Source: Roseospira goensis
Lineage (GTDB): Bacteria; Pseudomonadota; Alphaproteobacteria; Rhodospirillales; Rhodospirillaceae
Reading direction: 5' to 3'
Length of the DNA: 64,000 bases
Assembly (NCBI RefSeq): GCF_014197795.1
Contig: NZ_JACIGI010000020.1
Coordinates: 1 to 64,000 of the forward strand
Shown here piece after piece: positions 45,205 through 52,250 of the stretch. The position numbers and the translations under genes are program-made. Position 1 is the first letter of the stretch. The number at the start of each line of letters is the position of its first letter. The notes under the pieces were generated by a model. The model saw only the letters and a list, made by a program, of their open reading frames with translations, did not search any database and was not told the DNA's origin.

Positions 45205-45603
45205 ATGATGCCGCCCTATGCCATGCCCGCCGCCACCGAGCCGCCGCCGGAGGAGGGCTTCACCGCGACCGCCGGCGCGCCCCTGGTGAACGGCACCGCG
45301 CCGGTCGGCGAGGATGCGGTGGTCGAGGCCCTGCGCACCGTCTACGATCCGGAGATCCCGGTGAACATCTATGACCTGGGCCTCATCTATGAGGTCGAGG
45401 GCGACGGCCAGGGCAACTGGGACATCGTCATGACGCTGACCGCGCCGGCCTGTCCGGTGGCGGGTGAACTGCCCGGCCAGGTGGCCGAGGCGGTGGCCGC
45501 CACCGAGGGCGTCGGCGAGGCCAAGGTGACGCTGACCTGGGATCCGCCGTGGACCCCGGCCAATATGTCCGAGCTGGCCAAGGTCCAGCTTGATATGTAC
45601 TGA
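45205..45603 (+). CDS. sufT: SufT-like MIP18/DUF59 Fe-S maturation protein
   Basis: A 132-residue protein of the MIP18 (DUF59) family found in SUF operons. The core begins AVVEALRTVYDPEIPVNIYD, followed by LGLIYEVE, then TLTAPACPVAGELP with the conserved cysteine, and ends LTWDPPWTPANMSELAKVQL. SufT assists Fe-S maturation, mainly under high cluster demand. The first 45 residues are a low-complexity extension. Start ATG at 45205; ATG at 45208 is equally possible. Confidence 0.9.
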   Translation: MMPPYAMPAATEPPPEEGFTATAGAPLVNGTAPVGEDAVVEALRTVYDPEIPVNIYDLGLIYEVEGDGQGNWDIVMTLTAPACPVAGELPGQVAEAVAATEGVGEAKVTLTWDPPWTPANMSELAKVQLDMY

Positions 45604-45668
45604 GGCGGCCGGGATCCGGTGCCCTCAAGACGCCCCTGTGGAAGATCTGACGATCGGGAGGGAGCCCC

Positions 45669-46052
45669 ATGGCGACCACGACCACCGACGCCCCCCGCGA
45701 CGGTGCGAGCCGGCCGACGCCGCCGCCGCCCGTCACCCTCACCGACGCCGCCGCCGCCCGTGTGCACGCCCTGATGGCGCGGGCGACGACGCCGGTCCTG
45801 GGCATCCGGGTGGGTGTCAAGAAAGCGGGCTGTTCGGGCCTGCAATACCAGATCGAGTATGTCGAGGAGGCCAAGCCCTTCGAGGACGTCGTAGAGTCCA
45901 AGGGCGTGCGGGTCTACATCGACCCCATGGCGGTGATGTACCTGCTGGGATCCGAGATGGACTACGAGGAGACGAAGATGCACAGCGGGTTCGTCTTCCG
46001 CAATCCGAACGAGAAGGACCGCTGCGGCTGCGGCGAGAGCTTCACGGTCTGA
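45669..46052 (+). CDS. sufA: SufA/ErpA-type A-type Fe-S carrier protein
   Basis: A 127-residue HesB/IscA-family carrier that moves Fe-S clusters to target proteins. The three cluster-binding cysteines are in KKAGCSGLQYQIEY and DRCGCGESFTV. The N-terminus is a 20-residue Thr/Pro-rich tail. GGGAGG just upstream supports the ATG at 45669. Whether it is closest to SufA, IscA or ErpA cannot be settled by eye; its position at the end of the SUF cluster favours SufA. Confidence 0.92.
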   Translation: MATTTTDAPRDGASRPTPPPPVTLTDAAAARVHALMARATTPVLGIRVGVKKAGCSGLQYQIEYVEEAKPFEDVVESKGVRVYIDPMAVMYLLGSEMDYEETKMHSGFVFRNPNEKDRCGCGESFTV

Positions 46053-46163
46053 GGCCCGCCGGCGGCGGTTCGGGCACGGTCTTCCGCCGTCGCCGTTTGG
46101 GTCTGCCCCCGCGCCCGCGATTTGATGCACAATGGCATCGACATCGAGGACAGGGAGGGGGGC

Positions 46164-46871
46164 ATGCGGGCGTTGGACCAGTACCAGCAGCGGGGCCTGC
46201 GTGAGCCGATCCGGGTCTATCCGGGGTTCCGGTTTCATCTCCTGCTGTGGGGCGGCGGCGGCTTTCTGCTGACCGGCGCGGTGCTGATGATGGACTCCGG
46301 CACCGGCATCGAGCCGCTGGTGGGCCTGTTCGGCTTGGTGTTCTTCGGGTTCGCCTGCACGGTCATGCTGATCGCCGCCCTGCGGGCGCACCGTCGCGGG
46401 GTGTTCGAACTGTCCGAGGCCGGCCTCTACATGGCGCACCTGGGGATCGTCCTGCCCTGGGAGGATATCGGTCCGGCCTACATCCAGGCCGTCCGGGTCA
46501 AGGGCTTTCAGCTCGACGACGTGTGCTTCGTCGTGCGCCACGCCAGCCGGCACATTGCCCGGGTCGGGTCGGTCGGACGGCTGCTGTTCAAGGTGGCCAA
46601 GGCCGTCTCGCACAGTCGCAAGGGCGGTGCCATCGAATGGGGGCTGCGCGCCGGCCTGGCGTTGACCGAGGCCGGGCTGGGCACGCATCGGCAGATGGGA
46701 TCCATTCTGGAGCGCATGCGCCAGGCGGTGCTGGCGGAACCCGATTCACTGGTGTTCAACGTGCCGATGGCGTTGCGGTTCGGCGTTCCGGCCGAGGACC
46801 TGCTGGCGATTCTGAATGCCGAGGTCCTGCGCCGGAGCGGAGAGGTCATCCCGTCTCACCCGGCGGCCTAG
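46164..46871 (+). CDS. Hypothetical membrane protein with PH-like cytosolic part
   Basis: A 235-residue protein not assigned to a characterised family. Two membrane helices (about residues 25-47 and 52-75) are followed by a basic stretch RAHRRGVFELSEAGLYMAHL and LPWEDIGPAYIQAVRVKGF. That pattern resembles PH-like (STM3941-type) domains with an invariant W after a strand pair. The ATG at 46164 has a GGGAGG site; 46122 is a poorer alternative. Its TAG stop is the first part of the palindromic repeat that follows. Confidence 0.6.
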   Translation: MRALDQYQQRGLREPIRVYPGFRFHLLLWGGGGFLLTGAVLMMDSGTGIEPLVGLFGLVFFGFACTVMLIAALRAHRRGVFELSEAGLYMAHLGIVLPWEDIGPAYIQAVRVKGFQLDDVCFVVRHASRHIARVGSVGRLLFKVAKAVSHSRKGGAIEWGLRAGLALTEAGLGTHRQMGSILERMRQAVLAEPDSLVFNVPMALRFGVPAEDLLAILNAEVLRRSGEVIPSHPAA

Positions 46872-46932
46872 AGCCGATTGTTCGAAATCGGAACCGCAGA
46901 TGCGGTCCGATGTCGAACGTGACTCGGCTCTA
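46869..46932. repeat. Dispersed palindromic repeat, copy C
   Basis: The element begins TAGAGCCGA and ends TCGGCTCTA. Internal arms TTCGAAATCGGAACCGCA (46881-46898) and TGCGGTCCGATGTCGAA (46901-46917) pair with few mismatches, and the right side continues CGTGACTCGG as in copy A at 811-870. The left edge overlaps the stop codon of the upstream gene. Confidence 0.85.
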
Positions 46933-46942
46933 CATTATTGAT

Positions 46943-46960
46943 TCTAGAGCAGAGTCACGC
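46943..46960. repeat. Half-copy of a TCTAGAGC-type repeat
   Basis: The sequence TCTAGAGCAGAGTCACGC is the expected outer arm of the same repeat family (AGAGC-x-GAGTCACG is the complement of CGTGACTC-x-GCTCT). Its partner arm is missing. This suggests decay or recombination next to copy C. Confidence 0.6.
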
Positions 46961-47023
46961 ACCAAAAAGGGGACCGCGGCGCGCGTCCATTATGGCGCGA
47001 TCTGATCCAGGCCAGCGGGCTCG

Positions 47024-47533
47024 TCAGGAGCCGGCGTCCTCCATGATCCGCGCCGCCGGCCCCGCCGTGGCGCCCATCGTTTCGGGCATGCGCACCGCCA
47101 CCACGCGACCCCGGGCGCAGACGGTGCCGTCCGCGATGACGGAGACGGCGACCACGGCCTTGCGCGCGGTCAGAGTCTCGACCTGACCACGCACTTGCAG
47201 TGGTCCGCCCAGGGGAGTCGGCCGCAGGAAGTCCACGTGCAGCGAGGCGGTCACGAACCGCAGCGTCTCGTCCGGTCCCATCGGCCGGCCCTCGGCCCGA
47301 TGTGACGCGGCGGCGGCGGTGGCCGTGCCGTGGCAGTCCACGAGGGAGGCGATGAGCCCCCCGTACACGAACCCCGGCGTGGCGGTGTGATAGGGCTCCG
47401 GCCGGAACCAAGCGACTGTCTCGTCTCCGTCCCAGCGGCTCTTGAGCTGGTGGCCGTGGTCGTTCAGGCGGCCGCAGCCGAAGCAGTGGCTCACGTCGTC
47501 GGGGTACTGGTCCTGAAACGCGGGCTCGGTCAT
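47024..47533 (-). CDS. PaaI-family hotdog thioesterase
   Basis: A 169-residue 4HBT-type acyl-CoA thioesterase. It opens with a CFGCGRLNDHGHQLK motif, then FVYGGLIASLVDCHGTATAA, containing the glycine-rich turn and acidic residue used in hydrolysis, and SLHVDFLRPTPLGGPL. The substrate is probably an acyl- or aryl-CoA; it cannot be specified. Start ATG at 47533. Confidence 0.82.
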   Translation of the reverse strand: MTEPAFQDQYPDDVSHCFGCGRLNDHGHQLKSRWDGDETVAWFRPEPYHTATPGFVYGGLIASLVDCHGTATAAAASHRAEGRPMGPDETLRFVTASLHVDFLRPTPLGGPLQVRGQVETLTARKAVVAVSVIADGTVCARGRVVAVRMPETMGATAGPAARIMEDAGS

Positions 47534-47640
47534 GCCGTGGTCGCCTCCTCCCTCCGGCGCCGGGCCATGGGACCACTGGTCGGGTCGCGGGGCCACGAGC
47601 CGACCAGAGGCCGGCGCTCGCCGGTATCGTCGTGTCCGGC

Positions 47641-48138
47641 TCACTCGAACTTGAGGAAGGCGTCCACGTCCATGACGACCATCAATTCACCCTCCAGGCG
47701 CACCACGCCCAGGGAGACGCTGCGCCAGCGCGGATCCAGGGTGGAGGGGTTGGGTTCGATGGCGCTGAGCGACAGGCTGTGAACGTTGCCGACCGAGTCG
47801 ACCATCATGCTGTACAGCTCGTGGCCCTGCTCGACGGTGACGCACATAACTTTCTTCTGGTTCTTCGGCTCCGGCAGGCCCAGGCGTTTGCGGACCTCGA
47901 TCACCGTGACGATGCGGCCGCGCAGGTTGATCGCACCGGCGACCTCGTTGGGTGCGAGCGGGATTCGCGCCACCTTCTCGGGAATGAGAATGTCCTGAAC
48001 CCGCTCCACCGGGATTCCGAACAGCTGGCCGTGGACGTAGATGGTCACGAAGACCTGTTCCTCGGAAACCGTCGCGAGGCCGGCGCCGGCGCGCGGCGCG
48101 ACTGCCCGGTCCTGTGACATGGTGGCGAGCTGATTCAT
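47641..48138 (-). CDS. cheW: Chemotaxis coupling protein CheW
   Basis: A 165-residue CheW-domain protein that bridges chemoreceptors to the kinase CheA. Landmarks are VFVTIYVHGQLFGIPVERVQDIL, ARIPLAPNEVAGAINLRGRIVTVIEVRKRLGLP (the receptor-binding arginine lies in NLRGR) and VVRLEGELMVVMDVDAFL. It stands alone with no other che gene nearby, so it may be an orphan coupler. The N-terminal 25 residues are extra. Confidence 0.93.
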   Translation of the reverse strand: MNQLATMSQDRAVAPRAGAGLATVSEEQVFVTIYVHGQLFGIPVERVQDILIPEKVARIPLAPNEVAGAINLRGRIVTVIEVRKRLGLPEPKNQKKVMCVTVEQGHELYSMMVDSVGNVHSLSLSAIEPNPSTLDPRWRSVSLGVVRLEGELMVVMDVDAFLKFE

Positions 48139-48282
48139 GGCTGACGTATCCGCTGTGTGGCAGGGGCGGCAAAGGACGGCGCAACGAACCGAAACAGTGC
48201 GCGCGAGCCGCCGAGGCTGTCAAGCTGGCGGAAAGGCCTGGGCAGGGTTGGGGCAGGGTCCACGCGTGTTGTCTTGGAGGCG

Positions 48283-48993
48283 TCACCGGGTCGGACAAGG
48301 GACGGAGCCCGCGAACACTTCCCCGAAGGTTTCCCGCAGCACGACATCCACTTCGGGCGGTGCCGGGGTGACGCCGAGATCCCACAGGCTGGTCACGCCG
48401 TGGTCGCGGACGCCGCAGGGCACGATGCCGGTGTAGTGGCCCAGGTCCGGATTCACGTTCAGGGCCACGCCGTGGTAGGTGACCCAGCGCCGCACCCGCA
48501 CGCCGATGGCGGCGATCTTGTCCTCGCGACCCCCGCCGCGGTCGACCCAGATGCCGACCCGTCCGTCCCGGCGCTCGCCGGAGACGCCGAACCGGGCCAG
48601 GGCGCGGATCATCCATTCTTCCAGGCGGTGCACATGGCAGCGCACGTCACGGCCGCGCGTGGTCAGGTCCAGCAGGACGTAGGCCACCCGTTGTCCCGGG
48701 CCATGATAGGTGTACTGGCCGCCGCGTCCGGCCTGGTAGACGGGGAAGCGTTCGGGCGCCACCAGGTCCTCCAGGCGGGCGCTGGTGCCGGCCGTGTACA
48801 GCGGCGGATGCTCCAGCAGCCACACCAGGTCCGGCGCGGTGCCCGCCAGGATGGCGGCGGCGCGCGCTTCCATGGCGTCCAGAGCGTCCGGGTAGGAAAC
48901 CGGTTGCTCGCTGACGCGCCAGTCGAGGGGCGATGTGGTGTGCGGTTCCGGGGCGTATGCGGCGGACTCCGAGGGGCGGGGGGCGCTGGGCAT
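48283..48993 (-). CDS. lipB: Octanoyltransferase LipB
   Basis: A 236-residue enzyme that moves octanoyl groups from acyl carrier protein onto lipoyl domains. Motifs are [58 protein letters not shown] (catalytic Lys) and [15 protein letters not shown] (catalytic Cys). About 28 extra residues precede the fold. Start ATG at 48993. lipA is not in the window. Confidence 0.95.
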   Translation of the reverse strand: MPSAPRPSESAAYAPEPHTTSPLDWRVSEQPVSYPDALDAMEARAAAILAGTAPDLVWLLEHPPLYTAGTSARLEDLVAPERFPVYQAGRGGQYTYHGPGQRVAYVLLDLTTRGRDVRCHVHRLEEWMIRALARFGVSGERRDGRVGIWVDRGGGREDKIAAIGVRVRRWVTYHGVALNVNPDLGHYTGIVPCGVRDHGVTSLWDLGVTPAPPEVDVVLRETFGEVFAGSVPCPTR

Positions 48994-49179
48994 GGGCTGG
49001 ACCGGTCGGCTGGGTGGCGCGGTCCCTCGACATAGGCGACGCGGACAGCGGCGGCAAGAGAGGGCCGGCGCGCCGAGCCGCGGGGCCGATGCTGGCGTGA
49101 AATGCCGGCTTGATGCCCGGGCCGCTTTCTGGTACGTCACTCCTCCCTCGCAGCCCGCGACGGGATCCCCCTGCGATGT

Positions 49180-49266
49180 GCGGTCGTGGCGGAATTGGTA
49201 GACGCGCAGCGTTGAGGTCGCTGTCCCGGAAACGGGGTGGAAGTTCGAGTCTTCTCGACCGCACCA
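49180..49266 (+). tRNA. tRNA-Leu (anticodon GAG)
   Basis: An 87-base class II tRNA. The acceptor stem is GCGGTCG with CGACCGC, discriminator A and encoded CCA. The D-arm GGCGGAATTGGTAGACGC and anticodon GAG in GTTGAGGTC are clear, and the long variable arm contains TGTCCCGGAAACGGGGTG. A weak TTGATG/TACGTC promoter pair lies upstream at 49110-49138. Confidence 0.96.
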
Positions 49267-49382
49267 TTGCCCGACGGCCGCAAGGGTCGCGCCCGAAGGG
49301 ATCGCGGCTGTCGGCCGTAGGGTCGCGAGACCGGGTTGCGGGTCCGCGTCGGTCCGGTTAGTCTTGAGGGCTGCATTGGCAA

Positions 49383-49459
<77 letters not shown>

Positions 49460-49509
49460 AACGGCTCGACAGAGCTGTATCGGTAATACCGTACGAAAAG
49501 TACCGTACG

Positions 49510-49545
49510 AAAAAAGCGCTTCAGGGGTGCCTGAAGCGCTTTTTT
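49510..49545 (+). terminator. Rho-independent terminator after tRNA-Pro
   Basis: Stem AGCGCTTCAGG (49515-49525) with CCTGAAGCGCT (49530-49540), preceded by A-run and followed by TTTTT. It works in either direction by symmetry. A short direct repeat (GTACCGTACGAAAA) precedes it. Confidence 0.93.
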
Positions 49546-49687
49546 CGTCGGGTGAAGGCCGTGCGGTCGGGCGGCCGGGCATGGTCGGGACGGGACGATG
49601 GTGCTAGTCTTGGATCCACAAACGCGATGGTTGGGGTCCGGTGGGACACGTGGACAGGCCCACGACCACCGGTCGCAAGGTAGGGGC

Positions 49688-50170
49688 ATGATGGAACGCG
49701 GTCCCATGGAACGCCTGCATTGGCGCACGTGGTTCGAGGTCGGCCATGACACCATCGACTTCGAGCACAAGACGTTCTTCAGCCTCATTCACAAGCTTCA
49801 GTCCCTGGTGGAGGTCACGCACGATCGCGAGGGGGCGCAGCGCGCCCTGGAAGAGACGTACAAGTACGCCGACTTCCACTTCACCAGTGAAGAAAACATC
49901 ATGATCGAGGCCGGCTATAAGGACTTCGAGCGGCATCATGAGTTGCATCAGAAGCTTCTGAAGAGGCTGCGCCAGAATATAGATGACATGGAGTCGGGCC
50001 TCATATCAGGCTCGGAAGTCGTGACCTTCCTGTTCATGTGGTTCGTCGAACACACCATTGCCGAAGACCTGGAGCTGTCGACACAATTGAAAAAGCGACA
50101 GCTGCGGCAGTTTTTCCAAGCCCCGACTCAGCATGACGAGTCGCCCGAGGGGGACGTCGGTCGCCCCTGA
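49688..50170 (+). CDS. Bacteriohemerythrin
   Basis: A 160-residue single-domain hemerythrin that binds oxygen at a non-haem di-iron site. The expected ligand pattern is present: DFEHK (first His, residue 27), DFHFTSEE (His and Glu), RHHELHQ (two His) and [13 protein letters not shown] (His and Asp). It may store or sense oxygen, for example in microaerobic motility, but no partner is adjacent. ATG 49688 follows a GTAGGGG site; ATG 49691 is an alternative. Its 15 C-terminal residues are non-conserved. Confidence 0.9.
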   Translation: MMERGPMERLHWRTWFEVGHDTIDFEHKTFFSLIHKLQSLVEVTHDREGAQRALEETYKYADFHFTSEENIMIEAGYKDFERHHELHQKLLKRLRQNIDDMESGLISGSEVVTFLFMWFVEHTIAEDLELSTQLKKRQLRQFFQAPTQHDESPEGDVGRP

Positions 50171-50202
50171 CCGGCTACACCCCTGGCGCGTCCCGGGCCG
50201 GT

Positions 50203-51165
50203 CTACGCCAGGGCGTACTCGGGCACCGGTTCGGCCACGTTTGCCGCCAGCCAGTCCAGCGTGGCCGGGATCGCCTGCGTGTAGGGCGTCATCCGTGGCG
50301 GCCCCAGCAGCGCCTCCAGCTTGGCGCCACAGTAGGCGATGGGTCGGCAGTAGTCCGGCACCAGCGGCAGGAAGTCCTCCAGGGCCTTCACCGCCAGGGC
50401 GGCCAGGCGGATCTTGGTCGGGCCGGCGGTGTGGACCGGCACCCAGCGCCCCAGGTGCGCGTCCACCAGGTCGGCCAGCAGGCGCGCGGTCAGCGGCCCG
50501 CTGCCCGGCAGCAGCCAGCGTTCTCCGAACGCCGCCTCGCGCGTCGTCAGGTCGGCGATCAGGCGCGCCGCGTCGGGCACAAAGGCGTACTCCCGCGCGA
50601 CCGAATCCGGCCCGACCCAGGGCATGGGCTCGTGCACGGCCGCCTTGCGCAGGGCCGCCTGCAACGGGCTCAGGTACACATCCGGACCGAACAGGTCGGG
50701 GACGGCCACGATGGCGGCGCCGGTGTCCTGGAGGATGTCCTCGGCCTCGCGCCGCCGGCGCGCCGGGGCCGGGCCGCTCGGACGCGGATGGTCGGCGGTG
50801 ACCGGCAGCGCCGGCGCCGGCAGGTATGACCAGGTGCTGGTGACGTGCAGCAGGCGGCAGCCCGCGGCATGGGCCGCCGAGGCCAGGGTGCGGGAGAGGT
50901 CGGGCAGGGCCGCGAAGTCGGCCGCCGTGCGCGGGCCGACGCAGTCGATGGCGGCGGCGCAGTCCGCCAGCGCGGCGACCGCCGCCGCCGGGTCGCGCAG
51001 ATCGGTCGCATGACGTTCCACCTCGGGGGCCGCGCAGGCGCGCTGCAGGCGCGCGGCGTCGCGGCCCACCAGGCGCAGGCGATGCCCGCGCGCCCGCAGG
51101 GTGGCGGCGAGGTGGCGGCCGACGGGGCCGCCGGCCCCCAGGATGGCGATGCGACTGTCTGTCAT
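50203..51165 (-). CDS. NAD(P)-binding short-chain/epimerase-like protein
   Basis: A 320-residue extended SDR-type protein. The dinucleotide-binding loop is ILGAGGPVGRHLAATLRARGH (split here as ILGAGGPVG then RHLA). Middle strand LLHVTSTWSYLP replaces the usual catalytic Ser-Tyr-Lys context, suggesting an atypical or NmrA-like member. The C-terminal part ends TPYTQAIPATLDWLA. The substrate is unknown. Start ATG at 51165. Confidence 0.7.
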   Translation of the reverse strand: MTDSRIAILGAGGPVGRHLAATLRARGHRLRLVGRDAARLQRACAAPEVERHATDLRDPAAAVAALADCAAAIDCVGPRTAADFAALPDLSRTLASAAHAAGCRLLHVTSTWSYLPAPALPVTADHPRPSGPAPARRRREAEDILQDTGAAIVAVPDLFGPDVYLSPLQAALRKAAVHEPMPWVGPDSVAREYAFVPDAARLIADLTTREAAFGERWLLPGSGPLTARLLADLVDAHLGRWVPVHTAGPTKIRLAALAVKALEDFLPLVPDYCRPIAYCGAKLEALLGPPRMTPYTQAIPATLDWLAANVAEPVPEYALA

Positions 51166-51281
51166 GGCGGTCGGGCTCTCGTGCGTCGGTGCGATGGCTG
51201 TGCGCACGCTACCGCCCCCGGCGGGGAAGGCAATCCCGTTCGGCGATCGCCCCGCCGGGTCGCGCCGGGCCGCGACCGTTT

Positions 51282-52250
51282 TCACCGATCGGTCATGGGG
51301 CCGCCGCCCCCCGGCGGCGGGTCCCGCATCACCGAGCCGTCCGGGTTCAGGGGTGTGACGTCCACCGAAACCGATGGCGCGGCGTTACCGCCGCCCAGCA
51401 TCACGCCCTTGATGGGCGAGACGTCGTCGAAGTCCCGGCCCCAGGCGACGACGACGTGTTCGTGGGTGACCAGCTTGTCGTTGGTGGGGTCGACGTCGAT
51501 CCAGCCGCCGTTGGGCGCTCCGTCCACGGGCACGAACACCGAGAGCCAGGCGTGCGAGGCGTCGCCGCCCTCCAGGCGGTCGCCGTCGCCCGGCATGCGG
51601 GTCAGCACGTACCCGCTGACGTAGCGGGCCGCCAGCCCGAGCGACCGAAGCGCGCCGATCATGACGTGGGCGAAGTCCTGGCACACGCCGCGGCGCTCTC
51701 GCATCACCAGCGCCAGCGGGGTGGCGATGGTGGTCGCCGCCGGGTCGTAGGCAAAGGCGGTGTGGACGCGGTGGCACAGGTCCCGCACCCCGGACAGGAT
51801 GGGCCGGCCCGGCGGGAAGCTGGGCGCGGCGAAGTCACGCAGGTCCGCGGAGGCGGCGACCAGCGGACTGTCGAAGGCGTACTGACCGGCGTCCACGACG
51901 TCGGCGCCCAGGCCGCCGGCGAGGCGGTCCGCCACCTGTTCCCAGGGCGGTGTGTGGATGGCTTCGGGCAGGCGCGGCGGCTGTACCGAGACGTGGGACG
52001 TCGCGGTCACGGTCAGCGCCCGGTAGGGCTCGGCGAGGGTGAAGGTGGTCAGTGTGTTGCCGAAGAAGTCGCGGCGCTCGCGCCGATGCGATGGGACCGG
52101 CGCGATATGCAGTGCGCTGTCGTGCACCTTCTGGGTGTCGAAGTGGCGCGGCCGGAGGCGGCCCGCATGATGACTGATGGTGACCGGGGTCGCGTAGTCG
52201 TACACCGTCACGTGGCGCACGCGGTAGTCCATCGGGCGCGGCGTGCTCAT
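51282..52250 (-). CDS. Transglutaminase-like (bacterial-type) cysteine peptidase
   Basis: A 322-residue protein. The N-terminal beta region (YRVRHVTVYDYATPVTISHH, LRPR) is typical of the bacterial transglutaminase-like N-domain. The papain-like catalytic triad is visible as RRGVCQDFAHV (Cys), GDASHAWLSVFVP (His) and GWIDVDPTND (Asp). These proteins are encoded with permuted ATP-grasp and alpha-E genes and are predicted to cleave or ligate a peptide product. The ATG overlaps the upstream fusion gene stop by 4 bp. Confidence 0.9.
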   Translation of the reverse strand: MSTPRPMDYRVRHVTVYDYATPVTISHHAGRLRPRHFDTQKVHDSALHIAPVPSHRRERRDFFGNTLTTFTLAEPYRALTVTATSHVSVQPPRLPEAIHTPPWEQVADRLAGGLGADVVDAGQYAFDSPLVAASADLRDFAAPSFPPGRPILSGVRDLCHRVHTAFAYDPAATTIATPLALVMRERRGVCQDFAHVMIGALRSLGLAARYVSGYVLTRMPGDGDRLEGGDASHAWLSVFVPVDGAPNGGWIDVDPTNDKLVTHEHVVVAWGRDFDDVSPIKGVMLGGGNAAPSVSVDVTPLNPDGSVMRDPPPGGGGPMTDR

